Source: Panonychus citri (Eukaryota > Arthropoda > Arachnida > Trombidiformes > Tetranychidae). Taken from it: a stretch of DNA of 64,000 bases. Of the stretch, positions 13,003-22,636 are shown piece by piece (position 1 is the stretch's first letter; every line of letters begins with the position of its first letter). The notes below the pieces were generated by a model, which was not told where the DNA came from, made no database searches, and saw only the letters and a program-made list of their open reading frames with translations. The position numbers were made by a program, and so were the translations under genes. Location: contig NW_026515497.1 in assembly GCF_014898815.1 (NCBI RefSeq), positions 372,001 to 436,000 on the forward strand, in the 5' to 3' direction.

Positions 13003-14339
13003 CCATTGGCATGACCAGGAACATTCAAAAATATGCAATAATCTACATGCAAGACAAAATGATCGTCATTTACTTTGACAAACTTTCTTTTCTCTCTTAA
13101 TTGTTGCTTAATCAACTTGACAAGAAAAAGGCAAACAATCAATCAATAACTTCCAATTCTATGCGCTTTATATACACAGACACTAAGACAATTTTTCCCT
13201 TTTCTAAATCATCTCATCTCATTTTCTCTCAACTTTAATTTTTCCATCAAATTTAATTGTTGTGTTTTTTTGTACTTTTAATTGTTAATTATTGATATAA
13301 CCAATTTATCATTGATCTAATTTCATCAATCGATAATTTTTTTCGTTCGTTGAGAAAGTGGATTGTCTTTTTATCCAATCATTTGTAATAATCTTCTTTT
13401 ATTTTCTATATATATTGTTGTTGTTTTGATGCGTTGATTTATTTGAAACTTTAATCATGCAAATTTTGATTCACTAAATTAATGTAACAATTATCTTGGT
13501 TTTAAAGTTAATTGTGATTGTGACAAATTTTCAACTTTTTGGATTCACTGCCATCTAGCGGTTGTTTAATAAACTATTGATTTAATGTTTAATTTTTTTC
13601 AAAACTTTTTTTTTTCTTCACTCTGGTTGATTAAAATTTAATTTGATTCCTTTAATTAATGATAGTCCAAAGTTTATCTCAATTTGTTTACATTGGCAAA
13701 GTCCAAGGAATGTGATTAGCCAGCAATTAATTTTTTCATCTCTTTGTAGATAATTAATATCATCGGATGAACAATCAATTGGATTGTATTTTTTTTAGCT
13801 TTATGATGGTTACAATTATCCAATTAAATTAAGTAAATTGTGTTGAATTTACTTGTGGTTTCTTATTTTCTCATCAATTCTTTAATCAAAAGTTTAGCAT
13901 CTTCTCAAGTGATTAAATTGTTTATTCTTACTAATCACAATTATCTTATTTCTATCTAGAGATTAACGTAAACATTGTTAATTCTTGATTGTTGATCAAT
14001 TGATTTATCTTTTCCATTAAGTGTATATGAGAGTGTGTCCCAATTGTTTATCGTTAATTGGTCAACCTCAATGTGTTACAATTAGTAAATCCTTTTCCCT
14101 AAATCTTTTAACTGATCAAATTGAAATGATAATCTATTGATTACATTGATTAATCCGATCTAAATACTTAATTGTGCCCTTCATCACCTTAAACCATTGA
14201 TAATTAAACGTTTCTTTATTTACCTTTACCAAACCATCAATGATTATCTCTAAGTGTTAATTAGAGAGGAGAGAGATAGAGATTGATAGAAAATCTGTAA
14301 ATTGTGTAATCTGATTGTTAATCATATTCACCTATTTAA
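13003..14339. other. Intergenic spacer between PYROXD1 and the Rab24-like gene
   Basis: AT-rich, with no supported exon. It holds the PYROXD1 3' UTR, the CTCF-like site near 13555 and a purine-rich GAGAGGAGAGAGATAGAGA patch near 14263-14281 just before the Rab gene. Confidence 0.6.
13548..13562 (-). promoter_or_regulatory. CTCF-like site, near-perfect core
   Basis: The minus strand reads ACCGCTAGATGGCAG, matching the vertebrate-type CTCF core CCRCTAGATGGCAG at every informative position. It lies about 550 bp downstream of the PYROXD1 stop, in the spacer before the Rab24-like gene. It could act as an insulator or distal element. Function is inferred from the motif alone. Confidence 0.4.
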
Positions 14340-15333
14340 ATGGTCGCAATTAAGATCGTAGTTGTCGGTGCTAGTGCAACGGGTAAATCGTGTTTAGTGT
14401 CAAAATATGTCGACAATGTTTTCTACGAAAGTGAACCTGGTACACATCAAGCTGTAAGTAATTCTAATTGTCATTCTAATTAACTTAAAATATAATTAAT
14501 TGTCATTAATTTTCCATTCCAGACCATTGGTGCTTCTTTCAAGACTAAAACAATTACCATTGAAGGAATCGAGGTTACCTTTAATATTTGGGTATGACTT
14601 TCCATTGATAATGTTAACGATACAAATCCTAATCCCCAATATAATTGTATTACAATCAACTGATTAGGATACTGGTGGACAACAACGCTATGAATGTTTT
14701 GCACCCACTTTCTGCCCTGGGGCTAAAGTGGCCATTGTCTGTTTCGATCTGAATAAAGAGTCCACCTTTGAAACAGCCCAACGATGGGTGAACACTCTTG
14801 ATTCCTTAGTACCGGTAAGTCATTTGATTGCAATTAAAACAGTTTCACCTTTAACCAGCTATTCATATTACACCTTAATTGCCAATTGATAACTTCTAAT
14901 TTCTCATATTTCTTCAATGAATATTAATCAATGATTCTCTTTCTCTCTCTCTCTCTCTTTACTCTTTAATTAGAATTGTAAAGTTTACATGTGTGGAACT
15001 CAAAAGGATCGAGTTAACAGTCAACAATTAGCGTTCTCTGGATTCTATGCTCGAATCCACGCCTTTTGCGAGGTCATTGGAGCTCCATTTTTCGAGACAA
15101 GTGCCAAAACTAATGAAGGAATTCACGATCTATTCAATCGTATTGCCTCGAGCACCATTGATTACATGATGGAAATTGAATCATCCAATAAACATGAAAG
15201 AAAAGCGAAAGGTAAATATATTTATCGTTAATTATCATCGATTTCTAATTCTAATCAATGGTTGAAATGTTTCCTTTCAAAAGTATCCAAAAGAAAACGA
15301 CTCTGGCAATGTTGTCCATGTAATCTAACATAA
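14340..15333 (+). CDS. Rab24: Rab24-like small GTPase
   Basis: Five exons: 14340-14453, 14523-14591, 14668-14814, 14974-15211 and 15284-15333. They give about 205 aa (human Rab24 is 203). Rab24 is an atypical Rab tied to autophagosome clearance and cell division. Seen in order: P-loop GASATGKS, switch I TIGASF, switch II DTGGQQRYE where most Rabs have DTAGQERYE, CPGAKVAIVCFDL, nucleotide motif CGTQKD in place of NKxD, and ETSAKT. The VYMCGTQKD segment resembles Rab24's IYLCGTKSD, which also departs from NKxD. The last exon encodes a basic SKRKR stretch and the tail WQCCPCNLT, so prenylation could use the CC pair or a CaaX-like CNLT. A Rab GTPase is certain; the Rab24 subfamily is likely. It converges on Hdc. 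Confidence 0.82.
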
Positions 15334-15717
15334 TCAGGGAAACAATTAACTAATCATGACGAAACTTATTCAGTCCAATTGAAGATGACAAAATTGCTTT
15401 TCTTTTCCTTCAGCAATTAACTAAAATACTTATTTCAAAGTCAATCAATATTAATTATCATTGGTATTAAAAATGTTCAATGTGAATGGTAAATTTTTGT
15501 ATTGTTTTATTGTTAAATCACAATTTAATTGTAATTAAACTTTGGGTTTACAATAACGAGAGTAAATTAATTAGGTAAATTGTTAATAATCAATAGACAC
15601 ACAGAATTAAATTTTGTATTTTCCTTGTAACTGTAAATGAAATTGTCATTTCGATAACTTTTTATTTTCATTTGATTCGTAAACTTTTTCTTAATTGTTC
15701 AAGTTAATTTGATTAAC
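15334..15717. other. Spacer between convergent Rab24-like and Hdc genes
   Basis: About 380 bp of AT-rich sequence that must hold both 3' UTRs. No exon seen. Confidence 0.6.
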
Positions 15718-17759
15718 TTATTCCTCTTCCTCCCGAATAGCATCATCTTTATCTGTAAAGAAAGCTTTTAATTGTTTCGTTGAATTTAAATTGTTAACAA
15801 TTAACTTTCTACTTACCATCGGAGCTTTCGCTTCGTCGTTGTTTGGGTCCATCGGATGACGATAAGTCCAAACTTGCCATTATCGAGTTCATCAGATCAA
15901 TTCGAGAATCAAGACTACAAATATCGAAACAATTAAGAGTAACAATTTAATTTGATTGTTTATCTTTAAATTACCTGTATTGTTTATCGGTTAACATTAA
16001 TCCCTTGATTCGACGACGTAAAGATGGACTTTCTTTGGCCACTAATCTCAACGAGTTACCAAGGTGCCGAACAAACTCTGGAACCACTTCCGTGTTATCG
16101 AAAATGGCCACGAATGACCCATTGACCACTTTAGGGGTCATCGGACTGTTAGAGAGTAAAAGACTTGTCCCAAAATCGGGTGTTAACTTTTTCGCTTCGG
16201 CCAAATTGATTGTTCGCCTTCCCGATCCACTGGTTGGTGTTGTAAACATTGCGATCACTGTGGTGGCCGTTTCTTGGATCACTTTCCAATCGGCAAGTAC
16301 ATCAATCTCATTGGTCAGATGAGAAGTGACCGTAAATCTTATTACGTAAATACCTTTCAGCGAAGCGGGAACACAATGAATTTTACCTTCAGAATTTAAC
16401 CTTTTCAACAGTTTCTCTGTTAATTGATTGTCACCCTTGAGTCGGAAAACAACCATACCCAAATGTCGAGCTGCCGGGATTTCAAATCGAGGATCAAGAG
16501 TAACCTGATCCTGGAAAAGTCCAGCTAACTGGACGCTGGTTCGAACGTGTTCCTGTAATCCCTTGAGGCCAAAGTTTCTCAATACAAACCATAATTTGAG
16601 CGCTCGAAACCGTTTGGACAATGATATCTGCCAGTGCATATAATCAACAGCCAGGCCAGAATTTTCGTGTTTCAAGTATAAAGGGTCAACGTTAAAGGTA
16701 CGATGAAGCACTTGACTGTTTTTGACCCACATCGCGGTACAATCAAAATGAACCATTAACCATTTTGACGGGTTGAAGGCAAAACTTGACGCAAATTCAA
16801 TCCCGTTTAACCATTTACGATACTCGGGGCATATGAACGCACTACCCGCGTAAGCGGCATCCACGTGAATCCAAATATCTTGCGATGCACAGATTGGCCC
16901 AATTTCCGATAAATTATCAAACGCACAAGCACCCGTTGTACCAAGGGTGGCACAAAGGAAAAAGGGAATCAAACCCTGGGACTGGTCGTGTTTAATTGTC
17001 TCAATAAGATAATCGATTCTCATTGAAAGTTCATCGGTTGTCTCAATGTACCTCATCTTAACCAGTCCAATCAGACCCGCTTTCTCAACCGATGAATGAG
17101 CCTGATCTGAACAATAAGCGACCAACCGTCGATTAAGATCAGCGTCTTCAAACTCTTCGTCAACCATTGACTTATACTTTCGAATGGCCTCCGTTCGAGC
17201 CGCTAAAAGGGCTACAAGTGTGGCCTCTGATGCGGTTGTCTGAATCACTCCACCGCCAAGTGACTCAGGTCGGGTGTGGAGAAACTCTTCCGGTAAATTG
17301 ATCATCTTTCCAAGCCAATCCATAACAATTAACTCTAATTCAGTACAAGCGGGTGATGAAGCCCAAGTAAAACCGAGGCAATTAATTGCATCGGAAAGCA
17401 TATCGCCCAAAAGTGAGGCTGGTGAATTGAGAGCGGGAAAATAGGCATGCATCTGTGGGGACTGCCAGTGGGTCACTCCGGGCATGATGACCCTTTCAAT
17501 GTCGGTAAAAATGGCTGACCAGGATTCACCTTCTTCCGGTGCTCGGTCACTAATTAAATCTCTCATATAACCTGGTTTAACCGAAGGGAAAACCCGACGA
17601 TCTCTAATTGTTTCCATATAATCGGCAATATAATCAACCATCATTTTACCTAATTGACGATTTAAATATCACCAATTGTCAACAATTAACTCTCGATAAT
17701 AACAATTGAAACATTTTCTTTAATCACTTACCTGCTTCTCGATACTCTTTCCAGTTCAT
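15718..17759 (-). CDS. Hdc: Histidine decarboxylase (PLP-dependent)
   Basis: Four exons on the minus strand: 17732-17759, 15975-17649, 15817-15914 and 15718-15752, giving about 611 aa. The enzyme converts histidine to histamine with pyridoxal phosphate; histamine is the arthropod photoreceptor and mechanoreceptor transmitter. The start MNWKEYREAGK matches the family N terminus. Visible: HWQSPQMHAYFPALNS, the PLP loop ending FNPSKW (catalytic lysine about residue 305), HVDAAYAGSAF with the cofactor Asp, the DPLY catalytic-loop tyrosine, and HENSGLAVDYMHWQ, which fits Hdc rather than Dopa decarboxylase. The tail carries SSLLLSNSPMTPKVVNGSF, nearly as in Drosophila Hdc and absent from Ddc. The protein stops soon after, with an acidic REEEE end, far shorter than the long Drosophila tail. 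Alternative: another aromatic amino acid decarboxylase, unlikely. Confidence 0.94.
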
Positions 17760-19270
17760 GGTAACAACAATTAGTTTGGACAATTTATTGATTCTTTGCG
17801 ATTGAGAACAATTTAACAATATTATTATTATTATCAATGGTAACAGAATTAACTAATTGCTTGTTTTCACTTCACATGATACTAAGATGATTCTAACTAG
17901 TTAATCCAGTAAATTTGATTCACTTGATTGTTGTAATAGTTATAATATTTTTGTGAGTTTGAGCAAATTACTTCAAGACTCAAGTTAATCAACTTGATGA
18001 TTAAGAAAAAAAAAATATCTAAACATAGATAATCATAAATGTTGATCAATCCATGTTGAACTAATTGATATTAAATAACAAACATCAAAGTTCAATATAA
18101 ATTAATTGATTAACAGTTATCATGATTAACTCCCAAGAGTCTAATCCATATTAAGGTAACATGGTTTTAATTTCATTCTGAAACTTAAATCAACTTGTTC
18201 TCATCGTTATTCAATCAACCTGATCGATCATCATTATCTAATTAAAGGTATAGATGATCAACAAATTTACTTACACATCGTAATTGTGTTTAAATTACAA
18301 GAACAACAATTAAAACTTTATTTTTCCATCGGAAAGTTGAAAATGTTTACCAAACAAAACAAAATGAAAACAACATCAAACTTTATTTATTTTCCTAAAT
18401 TGAAAGACTTTTCAACAATAAATTCACTTTTAATCAACTTTATCACTAATTAACTTTAAGAATTTTTAATCATTTGAACGGATAATTTTCTTCAATTGTG
18501 GAAAAAACAATTAATTTAATTTTCTTTCTCTCGTTTGTATTTGGCGCGCAATAAGAAAAACACTCAGCTGATAATTTGGAAATTTTTGTTTTCCTTTGCA
18601 ACTGTTGATTGTTTGATCGCCCAATTTATTTACCTTTTAATTACTAATCATGAGATAATTTAGTTAATTTCAACTGATTAATCCATTATCTAGAAATCTA
18701 TTGGATCATCGTGATCGTTTTCGGTTATTTTCTCGTAATCTTTTTGATTACATTTACCATTTTCTTTCAATTTTGTCAACCGGTCTCTTCATCTGTCAAT
18801 CTAATTGTTGTTGTTGCTTTAATTTGATTTCTTTCAAAGGTAATTGTCAATTTAATTGTTTGATTAAATTTCTATGGAATATTTTTATTGATTTTCTTTT
18901 CTATTTGTGAATTCATACTTATATAGATGAGCGAGATTGGAACAATGAATCTTATTTAAATGGTAACAGCTGTTGGCAGATTAAAAGATTTGGATTGATG
19001 TGATTAAACATTTTTACAATTAGTTGATTGTACAGTTAATCCATCCAATTGCTATCCATCCCTATGTGTTTTTTTAACAATGGATTCAATTAGTTTTACT
19101 CATTACTGTCTTAATTGATCAACTTAAACCTCATCAACATCTCTCTCATTACTTGAAATATTTTCTCAAGAGGGAGTTACTCATTTACTTATCTCTTTTA
19201 ATTATCTGGTTAATTCTTAATCCGGTTGATCTCATACTTATCCCGTGACAATTTAATCTTCGTAATCATT
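17760..19270. other. Divergent intergenic region between Hdc and Syx16
   Basis: About 1.5 kb that should hold both promoters. It is AT-rich with a small GC patch GGCGCGC near 18543. An open frame at 18701-18910 has Cys- and Leu-rich low-complexity content and no recognisable domain; I do not call it. Confidence 0.55.
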
Positions 19271-20621
19271 ATGGTCACTCGACATCACAGCGAAACATTC
19301 CAAACCCTTAGAAATAAAGCTTCAAAATATCGGAGTTTCACTCGATATGTAAGTAATTTTTTTCTCAATTTCTAGATGCAGCTAATTGTTAATCGAATTG
19401 ATTTAATTATTTGTCTAAATTTCTTTTTCTTTTCTCTGTTCATTTCTAGGAATCTAGTGAAGAGGAAAGAATTACATTGGTCAATAATGAAGAAAATGGT
19501 TACATTGAATCGGGTGTGGTCGATGCTCCATATTGGGTTGCATTTGTTGATCAATTTCGCTTTGAAACCAACAAAATAAGCAAAAAAAGTAAGGATAATT
19601 AATTGCTGACAATTAAACTCTTCCTTATATCAATCATATCCATACCAATATTGATTAAATCATCATAATTGATTAGCATCTAATCTTCAATTGATTGATG
19701 TTTGCTAATTACTATACAGAAAAATTGTTCACATGAAACACCAAATTAATATGAATTTAAGTTAATCAAATTGCAATGGTTATGATAATAGTTTTGGACA
19801 ATTTTCTATCAACTTAATTTTAATCAAATTGTTTCTCTTGTTATTTAGTTGATGATCTGGAAGATATTCAACGAAATTTATTGAAACTTAAAAACAAGGA
19901 GATTTTTGGTGATGATTCTTTTGATGTTAATCGTGAAAGTGAAATTGATCAAAAGTGCCAAGAGATTAGTCGTCTTTTTAATCGTTTACATTCACTAGTT
20001 AATCAGGTGAAAAATATTCCTCGAGGGGAAGGATTAAAAGACAGGATTATACGTAATATACTTCAATGGGAATATCAAGTGATTAGTAATCTTTCATCAA
20101 AATTTCGTGAAGTTCAGAAAGGTTACCTTTCCAAGATTAGGGAATACGATGATTATATGATTAAATTTGACGAAACCGATCCCAATGATCCTCTTGGAGC
20201 CATGTCAACTTATCAGGATATCAATTTATTGGATAATTTTACATCTCCCGGTGATGAGGAATCTAATAATCGGGCAACAGGAAAATCTCACCAACAACAA
20301 CAGCAACTTATCGGATCGACATTTGTTTCTAGTGATACTAAATTTTTGCGTCAACGGGAACACGAGATGAACACTATTCTTAAATCAATGGAAGAATTAA
20401 ACTCAATCTTTCAAGATATAAACACGGCAGTTATTAATCAAGGTTCTCTCCTGGATAGAATTGATTATAATATTGAGAATGTTGAGATGTCGGTACATCA
20501 GGGGGTCATCGAATTGGCCAAAGCGGAGAAAAGTGTCCGTCGATCTCGTAAAATGAAATGTGTCATGATAATCGCTTTGTCAATTCTTCTTCTTCTAATA
20601 ATCATCATCATTCAATCGTAA
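19271..20621 (+). CDS. Syx16: Syntaxin-16 (Qa-SNARE)
   Basis: Three exons: 19271-19348, 19450-19588 and 19849-20621, about 329 aa (human STX16 about 325). It is the trans-Golgi Qa-SNARE for endosome-to-Golgi fusion. The N terminus MVTRHHSETFQTLRNKA fits the STX16 start, whose short N-peptide binds Vps45. A helical Habc region follows (about residues 100-180), with the family pattern SSKFREVQKGYLSKI. The SNARE motif spans about 240-301, with EELNSIFQDI, NQGSLLDRIDYN (zero-layer Gln about residue 270) and ELAKAEKSVRRSRKMK. A single C-terminal membrane anchor of Ile/Leu follows (about 310-328). A short polyGln (HQQQQQ) sits in the linker. The gene converges on NUF2, with the two stop codons 174 bp apart. 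Confidence 0.95.
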
Positions 20622-20795
20622 ACATCACCATTGATAAGAATCATTATCATATTGATCATACACCAAAAGTCAAAAATTGTTCCACAATTTAAATTGTGTG
20701 TTTATCTGTGTTTTAATCTGTGTAAGTGTTTTTCTTTTCGCTGGTCTTTAAAAAAGAAACACCGAAATTAAAAGAATGCATGAAAAACAAAACAA

Positions 20796-22112
20796 TCAAT
20801 TATTGTAGGAAGATAATATTTTCTTGAACTTGTGTGAATAAGTTTCGATCAATTTGATGAAGGCCATTTTCTCCTCGAGATCGCTCTCTTCGAATACTTT
20901 ACAATCTTTTTCGTAATCTTCTTTCATTTTGGATAATTGTTGAAGAAGTGAGTGTTCGATGGTCGATGAGGTTTCACCGTTTGAATTTTGTTCTTTTTCT
21001 AAATTGGAAATTGTCTCCTCAATCTCTTTAATCATATCTTTCAATGTTGTCATTCGTTGTTCGTGTGACCTCGATGCAATCGATTTTTGTTTGATTACTC
21101 CTTCGTGAATTTCGGTTGTTTTGACTATTTGAATGTCCAATTGAGAAATTCTCATCTCCCGAGCAGCAATTTCTTCCTCTTCCATTTGTATTCCATTGAG
21201 ACAACTTGATTTTAAATTCTGTAAATGACCTTTAAACTCTTCCAGAACTTTGGTAATCGGTTTGTGATCTTCCAATTCTTCCTTGAGAGCGTTTAATTCT
21301 GCTCGTTTTTCCAATAATTGTTTGTTAATCAATTGTCTTTCGGTTCGAACCTCATCTCGAACCTTTTCTTTTCTTGAAGTTACAGCGAAAACTTTTTCTG
21401 GTGATTTAACTAATTGAGATTCACTTTCAGAAATTTCCTCCTTTTTCTGAGCATTTTGTTGAATTAAATCAGCTTTTCTTTCCTTTAGATGGATCATTTC
21501 TCGTTTCAGCTTCTCTTGTTCAGATTTTAATTTGGTTGATCTCGCTCTTTCATTGGCAAAATCTTCCGCTGCTTTGGCCAGTTCATTTTCGTGCTCAGGT
21601 AAATCTTGTTTCAATTCCGAAGCTTCCAACAGTTTAGTTTCATATGATCGCTTCTTGTCTTCCAATTTTTTTCTTACTTCATTCTTTTTACGGGTCATCA
21701 TCTCATGTTTACTGGAAACAGTTTTCCAGGCTTCTTGAGCTTCAAAAAATCGGGTCCAAAGACCAGCTAATTGTGAGAAGATAATCTGATTCCGACGGCG
21801 TTGAGGTTTAGATAAATCATTGAAACTTAAATCAATGAAACCCGTTTTACTTAATAACTCTGAAAGTGCCATTCTCAGGTTAATATAAGGGAAAGAGATA
21901 GCATTCATTGCCATATTATCCGTTTGGACGGCTTTCAATTGAGGAATACGATATTCAACACCAAAATCGAACAGAAATTTATCATAAATTGAACAAACCA
22001 ATTCTTTGGTTGGTTTGGTGAAACTATCATATGAAATGTTCATCAGGAAGTTTGAATTAAAAAAATCAACAAGCTCTTCCTCGGAAGCAATGGGATATTT
22101 AAAACCATCCAT
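20796..22112 (-). CDS. Nuf2: Kinetochore protein NUF2
   Basis: An uninterrupted coding region of about 438 aa. NUF2 pairs with NDC80 in the outer-kinetochore complex that binds spindle microtubules. The N-terminal third is a compact CH-type domain (MDGFKYPIASEEELVDFF, FLFDFGVEYRIPQLKAV), followed by long heptad coiled coil from about residue 135 to the end (repeated Lys/Glu blocks). It contains LVKSPEKVF, the counterpart of the human IVDSPEKLK segment. I start at MDGF (22112). Extending the frame upstream would read MFFFSFFLLLF, but that is a pyrimidine tract ending in CAG, an intron acceptor. A 5' UTR intron therefore runs from a GTAAGT donor near 22303 to the acceptor at 22121. The gene diverges from TTC27. 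Confidence 0.88.
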   Translation of the reverse strand: MDGFKYPIASEEELVDFFNSNFLMNISYDSFTKPTKELVCSIYDKFLFDFGVEYRIPQLKAVQTDNMAMNAISFPYINLRMALSELLSKTGFIDLSFNDLSKPQRRRNQIIFSQLAGLWTRFFEAQEAWKTVSSKHEMMTRKKNEVRKKLEDKKRSYETKLLEASELKQDLPEHENELAKAAEDFANERARSTKLKSEQEKLKREMIHLKERKADLIQQNAQKKEEISESESQLVKSPEKVFAVTSRKEKVRDEVRTERQLINKQLLEKRAELNALKEELEDHKPITKVLEEFKGHLQNLKSSCLNGIQMEEEEIAAREMRISQLDIQIVKTTEIHEGVIKQKSIASRSHEQRMTTLKDMIKEIEETISNLEKEQNSNGETSSTIEHSLLQQLSKMKEDYEKDCKVFEESDLEEKMAFIKLIETYSHKFKKILSSYNN

Positions 22113-22636
22113 AATTACAACTGCAAACAACAAAAGAAAAAAAGAGAAAAAAAACAAAATCGAATTAAATTGTACAACAATTAAATTCCAAAAAGAAGAA
22201 GAAAAAAACAGAAAACAATAAGAGAGAAAAAAAAGAGAAAATCAGCAAACTTGAGATTCTATTCGAAAATTTAAACAAAGAAATTGAATCCAAGTCACTT
22301 ACCTTAATTATCACCTTCTAAAGATGATTAAATTAAATATATTTCTCACAAAATGTAATCACAATTAAATTAAATAACAATCAAATTCTGACAATGAAAT
22401 TTGGGCGCTTAATTAATGATCGTTGTTGGAAAATAAATTCAAAAATCAACAGATGTTCTGTTTAGTAGAAAAGAGAACCACAAGATGGCGACACTGATTT
22501 TCCATTTAGAAAAAATGTTTTTAATTTTTTCTTTAAAATTGAAAAATTTTCCAAATTGTTTGTGGTTTAATTAATTGTTTGAATTAATTTCTCTTTTGTT
22601 TTTTTTTAAATTGTTATTCTTTTGGTTATAATAAAA
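22113..22636. promoter_or_regulatory. Shared promoter region of NUF2 and TTC27
   Basis: Only 524 bp separate the two start codons, and the NUF2 side includes a 5' UTR intron of about 180 bp (about 22121-22303). Transcription starts for both genes must therefore lie roughly between 22310 and 22636. The region includes GGGCGCTTAATTAATG near 22403 and the CCACAAGATGGCGACA site at 22479-22494. No TATA box is evident at a fixed place. Confidence 0.6.
22479..22494 (+). promoter_or_regulatory. YY1/CTCF-like AAGATGGCG site
   Basis: CCACAAGATGGCGACA fits the YY1/Pho consensus AAGATGGCGGC in all but one core base, and also the CTCF core with one mismatch. It lies about 150 bp upstream of the TTC27 ATG, within the bidirectional promoter region, a typical place for YY1 sites in animals. 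Inferred from the motif only. Confidence 0.45.

Noticed and set aside
15971..17644. Calling the decarboxylase Dopa decarboxylase
   Set aside because: The SSLLLSNSPMTPKVVNGSF tail and the HENSG-DYMHWQ segment match Hdc, not Ddc.
18701..18910. A 69-codon frame between Hdc and Syx16
   Set aside because: It has no ATG at its first codon and no recognisable domain; the composition is like the surrounding spacer.
22113..22157. Hydrophobic N-terminal extension of NUF2 (MFFFSFFLLLF) as a signal peptide
   Set aside because: It is a polypyrimidine tract ending in CAG, an intron acceptor in the 5' UTR; NUF2 is not secreted.
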